64,000 nucleotides of DNA from Arenicola marina (taxonomy: Eukaryota; Annelida; Polychaeta; Arenicolidae), in NCBI GenBank assembly GCA_964019135.1, contig OZ025258.1, positions 30,870,186 to 30,934,185 of the forward strand, given 5' to 3'. The notes below the pieces were generated by a model, which ran no database searches, was not told the DNA's origin, and saw only the letters and a list, made by a program, of their open reading frames with translations. Below, in pieces: positions 12,862 to 24,800 of this stretch; within the stretch, counting starts at the first letter, position 1, and each line of letters begins with the position of its first letter. The translations under genes were made by a program, and so were the position numbers.

Positions 12862-15800
12862 CTGCAACAGGCATGACGTCCTCACCAAAGGGTCAAAGGT
12901 CAAATGTAAAATCAGGAATTTGTATATATTATATGTATTGTTATATATATGTATTTTTATATCTACTTATATGTATTTTTATACATACTTATATGTATTT
13001 TTATACATATTTATATGTATTTTTATAGATACTTATATGTATTTTTATACATACTTATATGTATTTTTATATAAATACTTATATTTCCAGGTATGGATTT
13101 TAATGTGTATCATATAAGTTAGGCTCACCATGCTTATATATATATTTCATAGAATGCAGCAGCTATATTTTCATGCGCTGAAGCTGGTACTCAGTGACTG
13201 GTCAATGCTGAACAAGGTACGATATGACTGAGGGACGGCTATACCTGGAGCTGGTACTCGGTGACTGGCCAATGCTGAACAAGGTACGATATGACTGGGT
13301 GACGGCTATACCTGGAGCTGGTACTCGGTGACTGGTCAATGCTGAACAAGGTACGATATGACTGGGGGACGGCTATACCTGGAGCTGGTACTCGGTGACT
13401 GGTCAATGCTGAACAAGGTACGATATGACTGGGGGACGGCTATACCTGGAGCTGGTACTCGGTGACTGGCCAATGCTGAACAAGGTAAGATATGACTGGG
13501 GGACGGCTATACCTGGAGCTGGTACTCGGTGACTGGCCCATGCTGAACAAGGTACGATATGACTGGGGGACGGCTATACCTGGGGCTGGTACTCGGTGAC
13601 TGGCCAATGCTGAACAAGGTACGATATGACTGGGGGACGGCTATACCTGGGGCTGGTACTCGGTGACTGGCCATTGCTGAACAAGGTACGATATGACTGG
13701 GTGACGGCTATACCTGGAGCTGGTACTCGGTGACTGGCCAATGCTGAACAAGGTACGATATGACTGGGGGACGGCTATACCTGGGGCTGGTACTCGGTGA
13801 CTGGCCAATGCTGAACAAGGTACGATATGACTGGGGGACGGCTATACCTGGAGCTGGTACTCGGTGACTGGTCATTGCTGAACAAGGTACGATATGACTG
13901 GGAGACGGCTATACCTGGAGCTGGTACTCGGTGACTGGCCAATGCTGAACAAGGTACGATATGACTGGGGGACGGCTATACCTGGAGCTGGTATTCGGTG
14001 ACTGGTCAATGCTGAACAAGGTACGATATGACTGGGGGACGGCTATACCTGGGGCTGGTACTCGGTGACTGGTCAATGCTGAACAAGGTACGATATGACT
14101 GGGGGACGGCTATACCTGGGGCTGGTACTCGGTGACTGGTCAATGCTGAACAAGGTACGATATGACTGGGGGACGGCTATACCTGAAGCTGGTACTCGGT
14201 GACTGGTCAATGCTGAACAAGGTACGATATGACTGGGAGACGGCTATACCTGGAGCTGGTACTCGGTGACTGGCCAATGCTGAACAAGGTACGATATGAC
14301 TGGGGGACGGCTATACCTGGAGCTGGTATTCGGTGACTGGTCAATGCTGAACAAGGTACGATATGACTGGGGGACGGCTATACCTGGGGCTGGTACTCGG
14401 TGACTGGTCAATGCTGAACAAGGTACGATATGACTGGGGGACGGCTATACCTGGGGCTGGTACTCGGTGACTGGTCAATGCTGAACAAGGTACGATATGA
14501 CTGGGGGACGGCTATACCTGAAGCTGGTACTCGGTGACTGGTCAATGCTGAACAAGGTACGATATGACTGGGGGACGGCTATACCTGGGGCTGGTACTCG
14601 GTGACTGGCCAATGCTGAACAAGGTACGATATGACTGGGGGACGGCTATACCTGGGGCTGGTACTCGGTGACTGGCCATTGCTGAACAAGGTACGATATG
14701 ACTGGGTGACGGCTATACCTGGAGCTGGTACTCGGTGACTGGCCAATGCTGAACAAGGTACGATATGACTGGGGGACGGCTATACCTGGGGCTGGTACTC
14801 GGTGACTGGCCAATGCTGAACAAGGTACGATATGACTGGGGGACGGCTATACCTGGAGCTGGTACTCGGTGACTGGTCATTGCTGAACAAGGTACGATAT
14901 GACTGGGAGACGGCTATACCTGGAGCTGGTACTCGGTGACTGGCCAATGCTGAACAAGGTACGATATGACTGGAGGACGGCTATACCTGGAGCTGGTATT
15001 CGGTGACTGGTCAATGCTGAACAAGGTACGATATGACTGGGGGACGGCTATACCTGGGGCTGGTACTCGGTGACTGGTCAATGCTGAACAAGGTACGATA
15101 TGACTGGGGGACGGCTATACCTGGGGCTGGTACTCGGTGACTGGTCAATGCTGAACAAGGTACGATATGACTGGGGGACGGCTATACCTGAAGCTGGTAC
15201 TCGGTGACTGGCCAATGCTGAACAAGGTACGATATGACTGGGGGACGGCTATACCTGGAGCTGGTATTCGGTGACTGGTCAATGCTGAACAAGGTACGAT
15301 ATGACTGGGGGACGGCTATACCTGGGGCTGGTACTCGGTGACTGGTCAATGCTGAACAAGGTACGATATGACTGGGGGACGGCTATACCTGGGGCTGGTA
15401 CTCGGTGACTGGTCAATGCTGAACAAGGTACGATATGACTGGGGGACGGCTATACCTGAAGCTGGTACTCGGTGACTGGTCAATGCTGAACAAGGTACGA
15501 TATGACTGGGGGACGGCTATACCTGGGGCTGGTACTCGGTGACTGGTCAATGCTGAACAAGGTACGATATGACTGGGGGACGGCTATACCTGAAGCTGGT
15601 ACTCGGTGACTGGTCAATGCTGAACAAGGTACGATATGACTGGGTGACGGCTATACCTGGAGCTGGTATTCGGTGACTGGTCAATGCTGAACAAGGTACG
15701 ATATGACTGGGGGACGGCTATACCTGAAGCTGGTACTCGGTGACTGGTCAATGCTGAACAAGGTACGATATGACTGGGGGACGGCTATAACTGGAGCTGG

Positions 15801-18800
15801 TACTCGGTGACTGGTCAATGCTGAACAAGGTACGATATGACTCGGAGACGGCTATACCTGGAGCTGGTACTCGGTGACTGGTCAATGCTGAACAAGGTAC
15901 GATATGACTGGGTGACGGCTATACCTGGGGCTGGTACTCGGTGACTGGCCAATGCTGAACAAGGTACGATATGACTGGGTGACGGCTATACCTGGAGCTG
16001 GTACTCGGTGACTGGTCAATGCTGAACAAGGTACGATATGACTGGGGGACGGCTATACCTGAAGCTGGTACTCGGTGACTGGTCAATGCTGAACAAGGTA
16101 CGATATGACTGGGGGACGGCTATACCTGAAGCTGGTACTCGGTGACTGGTCATTGCTGAACAAGGTACGATATGACTGGGTGACGGCTATACCTGGAGCT
16201 GGTACTCGGTGACTGGTCAATGCCGAGCAAGGTACGATATGACAGGGTGACGGCTATACCTGGAGCTGGTACTCGGTAACTGGCCAGTGCTGAACAAGGT
16301 ACGATATGACTGGGGGACGGCTATGCCTGGAGCTGGTACTCGGTAACTGGCCAATGCTGAACAAGGTACGATATGACTGGGGGACGGCTATGCCTGGAGC
16401 TGGTACTCGGTAACTGGCCAATGCCGAACAAGGTACGATATGACTGGGGGACGAGTATACCTGAAGCTGGTACTCGGTGACTGGTCAATGCTGAACAAGG
16501 TACGATATGACTGGGGGACGGCTATACCTGGATCTGGTACTCGGTGACTGGTCAATGCTGAACAAGGTACGATATGACTGGGGGACGGCTATACCTGGGG
16601 CTGGTACTCGGTGACTGGCCATTGCTGAACAAGGTACGATATGACTGGGTGACGGCTATACCTGGAGCTGGTACTCGGTGACTGGCCAATGCTGAACAAG
16701 GTACGATATGACTGGGGGACGGCTATACCTGGGGCTGGTACTCGGTGACTGGCCAATGCTGAACAAGGTACGATATGACTGGGGGACGGCTATACCTGGA
16801 GCTGGTACTCGGTGACTGGTCATTGCTGAACAAGGTACGATATGACTGGGAGACGGCTATACCTGGAGCTGGTACTCGGTGACTGGCCAATGCTGAACAA
16901 GGTACGATATGACTGGGGGACGGCTATACCTGGAGCTGGTATTCGGTGACTGGTCAATGCTGAACAAGGTACGATATGACTGGGGGACGGCTATACCTGG
17001 GGCTGGTACTCGGTGACTGGTCAATGCTGAACAAGGTACGATATGACTGGGGGACGGCTATACCTGGGGCTGGTACTCGGTGACTGGTCAATGCTGAACA
17101 AGGTACGATATGACTGGGGGACGGCTATACCTGAAGCTGGTACTCGGTGACTGGTCAATGCTGAACAAGGTACGATATGACTGGGAGACGGCTATACCTG
17201 GAGCTGGTACTCGGTGACTGGCCAATGCTGAACAAGGTACGATATGACTGGGGGACGGCTATACCTGGAGCTGGTATTCGGTGACTGGTCAATGCTGAAC
17301 AAGGTACGATATGACTGGGGGACGGCTATACCTGGGGCTGGTACTCGGTGACTGGTCAATGCTGAACAAGGTACGATATGACTGGGGGACGGCTATACCT
17401 GGGGCTGGTACTCGGTGACTGGTCAATGCTGAACAAGGTACGATATGACTGGGGGACGGCTATACCTGAAGCTGGTACTCGGTGACTGGTCAATGCTGAA
17501 CAAGGTACGATATGACTGGGGGACGGCTATACCTTGGGCTGGTACTCGGTGACTGGCCAATGCTGAACAAGGTACGATATGACTGGGGGACGGCTATACC
17601 TGGGGCTGGTACTCGGTGACTGGCCATTGCTGAACAAGGTACGATATGACTGGGTGACGGCTATACCTGGAGCTGGTACTCGGTGACTGGCCAATGCTGA
17701 ACAAGGTACGATATGACTGGGGGACGGCTATACCTGGGGCTGGTACTCGGTGACTGGCCAATGCTGAACAAGGTACGATATGACTGGGGGACGGCTATAC
17801 CTGGAGCTGGTACTCGGTGACTGGTCATTGCTGAACAAGGTACGATATGACTGGGAGACGGCTATACCTGGAGCTGGTACTCGGTGACTGGCCAATACTG
17901 AACAAGGTACGATATGACTGGGGGACGGCTATACCTGGAGCTGGTATTCGGTGACTGGTCAATGCTGAACAAGGTACGATATGACTGGGGGACGGCTATA
18001 CCTGGGGCTGGTACTCGGTGACTGGTCAATGCTGAACAAGGTACGATATGACTGGGGGACGGCTATACCTGGGGCTGGTACTCGGTGACTGGTCAATGCT
18101 GAACAAGGTACGATATGACTGGGGGACGGCTATACCTGAAGCTGGTACTCGGTGACTGGCCAATGCTGAACAAGGTACGATATGACTGGGGGACGGCTAT
18201 ACCTGGAGCTGGTATTCGGTGACTGGTCAATGCTGAACAAGGTACGATATGACTGGGGGACGGCTATACCTGGGGCTGGTACTCGGTGACTGGTCAATGC
18301 TGAACAAGGTACGATATGACTGGGGGACGGCTATACCTGGGGCTGGTACTCGGTGACTGGTCAATGCTGAACAAGGTACGATATGACTGGGGGACGGCTA
18401 TACCTGAAGCTGGTACTCGGTGACTGGTCAATGCTGAACAAGGTACGATATGACTGGGGGACGGCTATACCTGGGGCTGGTACTCGGTGACTGGTCAATG
18501 CTGAACAAGGTACGATATGACTGGGGGACGGCTATACCTGAAGCTGGTACTCGGTGACTGGTCAATGCTGAACAAGGTACGATATGACTGGGTGACGGCT
18601 ATACCTGGAGCTGGTATTCGGTGACTGGTCAATGCTGAACAAGGTACGATATGACTGGGGGACGGCTATACCTGAAGCTGGTACTCGGTGACTGGTCAAT
18701 GCTGAACAAGGTACGATATGACTGGGGGACGGCTATAACTGGAGCTGGTACTCGGTGACTGGTCAATGCTGAACAAGGTACGATATGACTCGGAGACGGC

Positions 18801-21800
18801 TATACCTGGAGCTGGTACTCGGTGACTGGTCAATGCTGAACAAGGTACGATATGACTGGGTGACGGCTATACCTGGGGCTGGTACTCGGTGACTGGCCAA
18901 TGCTGAACAAGGTACGATATGACTGGGTGACGGCTATACCTGGAGCTGGTACTCGGTGACTGGTCAATGCTGAACAAGGTACGATATGACTGGGGGACGG
19001 CTATACCTGAAGCTGGTACTCGGTGACTGGTCAATGCTGAACAAGGTACGATATGACTGGGGGACGGCTATACCTGAAGCTGGTACTCGGTGACTGGTCA
19101 TTGCTGAACAAGGTACGATATGACTGGGTGACGGCTATACCTGGAGCTGGTACTCGGTGACTGGTCAATGCCGAGCAAGGTACGATATGACAGGGTGACG
19201 GCTATACCTGGAGCTGGTACTCGGTAACTGGCCAGTGCTGAACAAGGTACGATATGACTGGGGGACGGCTATGCCTGGAGCTGGTACTCGGTAACTGGCC
19301 AATGCTGAACAAGGTACGATATGACTGGGGGACGGCTATGCCTGGAGCTGGTACTCGGTAACTGGCCAATGCTGAACAAGGTACGATATGACTGGGGGAC
19401 GAGTATACCTGAAGCTGGTACTCGGTGACTGGTCAATGCTGAACAAGGTACGATATGACTGGGGGACGGCTATACCTGGATCTGGTACTCGGTGACTGGT
19501 CAATGCTGAACAAGGTACGATATGACTGGGGGACGGCTATACCTGGGGCTGGTACTCGGTGACTGGTCAATGCTGAACAAGGTACGATATGACTGGGGGA
19601 CGGCTATACCTGGGGCTGGTACTCGGTGACTGGTCAATGCTGAACAAGGTACGATATGACTGGGGGACGGCTATACCTGAAGCTGGTACTCGGTGACTGG
19701 TCAATGCTGAACAAGGTACGATATGACTGGGAGACGGCTATACCTGGAGCTGGTACTCGGTGACTGGCCAATGCTGAACAAGGTACGATATGACTGGGGG
19801 ACGGCTATACCTGGAGCTGGTATTCGGTGACTGGTCAATGCTGAACAAGGTACGATATGACTGGGGGACGGCTATACCTGGGGCTGGTACTCGGTGACTG
19901 GTCAATGCTGAACAAGGTACGATATGACTGGGGGACGGCTATACCTGGGGCTGGTACTCGGTGACTGGTCAATGCTGAACAAGGTACGATATGACTGGGG
20001 GACGGCTATACCTGAAGCTGGTACTCGGTGACTGGTCAATGCTGAACAAGGTACGATATGACTGGGGGACGGCTATACCTTGGGCTGGTACTCGGTGACT
20101 GGCCAATGCTGAACAAGGTACGATATGACTGGGGGACGGCTATACCTGGGGCTGGTACTCGGTGACTGGCCATTGCTGAACAAGGTACGATATGACTGGG
20201 TGACGGCTATACCTGGAGCTGGTACTCGGTGACTGGCCAATGCTGAACAAGGTACGATATGACTGGGGGACGGCTATACCTGGGGCTGGTACTCGGTGAC
20301 TGGCCAATGCTGAACAAGGTACGATATGACTGGGGGACGGCTATACCTGGAGCTGGTACTCGGTGACTGGTCATTGCTGAACAAGGTACGATATGACTGG
20401 GAGACGGCTATACCTGGAGCTGGTACTCGGTGACTGGCCAATACTGAACAAGGTACGATATGACTGGGGGACGGCTATACCTGGAGCTGGTATTCGGTGA
20501 CTGGTCAATGCTGAACAAGGTACGATATGACTGGGGGACGGCTATACCTGGGGCTGGTACTCGGTGACTGGTCAATGCTGAACAAGGTACGATATGACTG
20601 GGGGACGGCTATACCTGGGGCTGGTACTCGGTGACTGGTCAATGCTGAACAAGGTACGATATGACTGGGGGACGGCTATACCTGAAGCTGGTACTCGGTG
20701 ACTGGCCAATGCTGAACAAGGTACGATATGACTGGGGGACGGCTATACCTGGAGCTGGTATTCGGTGACTGGTCAATGCTGAACAAGGTACGATATGACT
20801 GGGGGACGGCTATACCTGGGGCTGGTACTCGGTGACTGGTCAATGCTGAACAAGGTACGATATGACTGGGGGACGGCTATACCTGGGGCTGGTACTCGGT
20901 GACTGGTCAATGCTGAACAAGGTACGATATGACTGGGGGACGGCTATACCTGAAGCTGGTACTCGGTGACTGGTCAATGCTGAACAAGGTACGATATGAC
21001 TGGGGGACGGCTATACCTGGGGCTGGTACTCGGTGACTGGTCAATGCTGAACAAGGTACGATATGACTGGGGGACGGCTATACCTGAAGCTGGTACTCGG
21101 TGACTGGTCAATGCTGAACAAGGTACGATATGACTGGGTGACGGCTATACCTGGAGCTGGTATTCGGTGACTGGTCAATGCTGAACAAGGTACGATATGA
21201 CTGGGGGACGGCTATACCTGAAGCTGGTACTCGGTGACTGGTCAATGCTGAACAAGGTACGATATGACTGGGGGACGGCTATAACTGGAGCTGGTACTCG
21301 GTGACTGGTCAATGCTGAACAAGGTACGATATGACTCGGAGACGGCTATACCTGGAGCTGGTACTCGGTGACTGGTCAATGCTGAACAAGGTACGATATG
21401 ACTGGGTGACGGCTATACCTGGGGCTGGTACTCGGTGACTGGCCAATGCTGAACAAGGTACGATATGACTGGGTGACGGCTATACCTGGAGCTGGTACTC
21501 GGTGACTGGTCAATGCTGAACAAGGTACGATATGACTGGGGGACGGCTATACCTGAAGCTGGTACTCGGTGACTGGTCAATGCTGAACAAGGTACGATAT
21601 GACTGGGGGACGGCTATACCTGAAGCTGGTACTCGGTGACTGGTCATTGCTGAACAAGGTACGATATGACTGGGTGACGGCTATACCTGGAGCTGGTACT
21701 CGGTGACTGGTCAATGCCGAGCAAGGTACGATATGACAGGGTGACGGCTATACCTGGAGCTGGTACTCGGTAACTGGCCAGTGCTGAACAAGGTACGATA

Positions 21801-24800
21801 TGACTGGGGGACGGCTATGCCTGGAGCTGGTACTCGGTAACTGGCCAATGCTGAACAAGGTACGATATGACTGGGGGACGGCTATGCCTGGAGCTGGTAC
21901 TCGGTAACTGGCCAATGCTGAACAAGGTACGATATGACTGGGGGACGAGTATACCTGAAGCTGGTACTCGGTGACTGGTCAATGCTGAACAAGGTACGAT
22001 ATGACTGGGGGACGGCTATACCTGGATCTGGTACTCGGTGACTGGTCAATGCTGAACAAGGTACGATATGACTGGGGGACGGCTATACCTGGGGCTGGTA
22101 CTCGGTAACTGGCCAATGCCGAACAAGGTACGATATGACTGGGGGACGAGTATACCTGAAGCTGGTACTCGGTGACTGGTCAATGCTGAACAAGGTACGA
22201 TATGACTGGGGGACGGCTATACCTGGATCTGGTACTCGGTGACTGGTCAATGCTGAACAAGGTACGATATGACTGGGGGACGGCTATAACTGGAGCTGGT
22301 ACTCGGTGACTGGTCAATGCTGAACAAGGTACGATATGCCTGGGGGACGGCTATACCTGGAGCTGGTACTCGGTGACTGGTCAATGCTGAACAAGGTACG
22401 ATATGACTGGGGGACGGCTATACCTGGAGCTGGTACTCGGTGACTGGCCAGTGCTGAACAAGGTACGATATGACTGGGGGACGGCTATACCTGGAGCTGG
22501 TATTCGATGACCGGCATCTCCTGGCCGCCCTCGACGGGGCCGAACTGTTTGCGGGCCGCCGAGTAGCGGATGGCGATGGTCAGACACGTCTTCAGGTTGG
22601 CGACCCCCATGCTGGTGATTCCGACCCGGCCGCCAGAGAGCGCTCCGAGACTGGCCCCATGACGCTTCCGGGGATCCTGCAAATTGTCACGTGACGCGTT
22701 CGTGAAATGTCGAGACGTCCCTGGGTGTTGAGCATGACTAAATACTGTTTGGCACATCGCCATTGCTGAAACGTTGTTCTTACACGTGTAGGTTTAATGA
22801 ATGCAATTGAGGCTAGAATGTGAAATGCAGATGTAAGTTTGAAGCAATGATCATGAGTTGAAGGCTGTCTCGGTACAATCGTTTACCATTGAATAGATGT
22901 TGTGTCAACTTGCTTTAGTCCAGCAGCAGTGTTGATGCGTGTGACAAATCGATCACGTGCCTACCTGGTATGGCGTGACGTACTTGCCGTCGGCAGTGAC
23001 GTCACCAGTTTTGTTCATCAGCTGATCCTTGGGAATACGAACTTTGTGAAAGGCCACAAATCTGCAAAGCAAATACATGCCATTTAGTACCAGTGTTAAT
23101 ATAAGATTTCAACAGATATAGAGCAAATGTCTGCTTTAAGCAGTAACATACATCCCTGCTAACTTTCTTTTTTGCTCGAACTAATAGTAAACCCTTGTCC
23201 ACCCCACCCCTTTCCCTTGGCCACCCCACCTATAGCCACCCCGACCCACCCGTTGTCCAGGGCGTTGAGGCCGGTCTTCTCGCCCATGTCGCCGACGAAG
23301 ACCCCCGGGAGGGCCATGAGGGTCTGGGGGTCCCGGAGCGGGACGATGAAGGAGTGGAGGCCGTGGCAGCGGCCGTCTGGGGTGTACAGCTGGGCGTACA
23401 CCACGGCGTGGGTGGCCATCTTACCCAGGTTGCCCACCCAGATCTTGGTGGCCTCGAAGTCTGGGGTGTTGATGACAAACTCCTGCGAACAGTCACAGTG
23501 TGTAAACCGCATGTCATCCATTTCAGCAGTCACACCATTCAAAGTCAAACAAACCATAAGCAAATATTTTATCTCAAACAATGATGGCAATAAAATATAT
23601 ATGTATTGGAATTTAATGTCATTACTTTTGAAGAAAGTAAATAATATCGACTAGCCGATAATCCAATTGTACTTTAATAATTATATTACTGGTAATAATG
23701 ATAATTTTGTCAAATTGTCTGTTTCTGCCAGCGGGACATTAGCATTAGTAATGTCATTTTTGTGGTAATGCCAAGAACGGTGTTCCACATAGACTAAATC
23801 TATATTTTTCCCGTTTTATACATTATAAGATGATAGTTACATCAGAATTACCTGGGTCTCCGGATCAAATCTGGCCTCTGTCCTCATGGCTTTACTGTTG
23901 CTGCCGTGGCTCAGCTCAGTCAGGGCAAAGCAACCGTACACCTAGGAGACACGAGAGCTATCTTAAACAATTGTTAACACGTCAAAGTTAGCTAAAATAA
24001 CGCAAAACAAGTAAAGAAAACACGCGTATTTTAACACCAAGATTAAACAAGACATAATATTAGCTCGCCACGTTACAACATTTAAAAAACCCCTCAACCT
24101 CATCTTGAGACGTTAATTAATTAATTAAATTTTCACTTGACATAATGCAAAACTTTCATTTGACATAATGCAAAACTTTCATTTGACATAATGCAAAAGC
24201 GTAAGTCGACAAAAACAATACACGTTCAGGTGACATACATGCAGCTTTCACGTGACATAATATTGCATTTGAACGTGCCAATATTACATGTAACGTGAAA
24301 GAACACTGAACCTTCCGATGACTCCCGGGCCGTGATAGCTCTACATTGCTACATTACAGCCTCCCCATACCTCCATGTTGTCACATTGGTCGGCAAACTT
24401 GTTCAGTCTGTGAGTCGGGTTCCGACCGACGTTGTTGCGGATGATATTCGTGAACATCTAAAGACAAAAGACGCTTACAACATGATTGTATGTTATCATT
24501 GTTCCAATGAACGAAAAAAGAATATTTATATATTGGTCGTTGAATTGATGAACATATGTTGCAAAACTCATTTAACTATGTTGTATATTCATAATGACCA
24601 TTGACATATTGATACAACACTGTTACAAAATCTAGGTTTATCACGTTATAGATAGTGAGACAGCTAGAGTCGTACAGGCGACTCTATAAATAGTTCGAGG
24701 GTTAGTTTTTTAGACGCGTAACTAGACACGTGCGCTGGATATCTCGTGATCTGGCCACACGTGCGATGAACCTTGGAAACCACTTCAGCATAATCTAAAC

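Noticed and set aside
13177-22505. CRISPR array or satellite unrelated to the gene
   Set aside because: There are no unique spacers between repeats, the genome is eukaryotic, and the unit is clearly derived from the exon 7 junction.
13177-22505. Assembly artefact as the sole explanation of the array
   Set aside because: Copies carry many distinct point variants in non-identical order, so a real array exists; only its exact length and block number remain open to assembly error.
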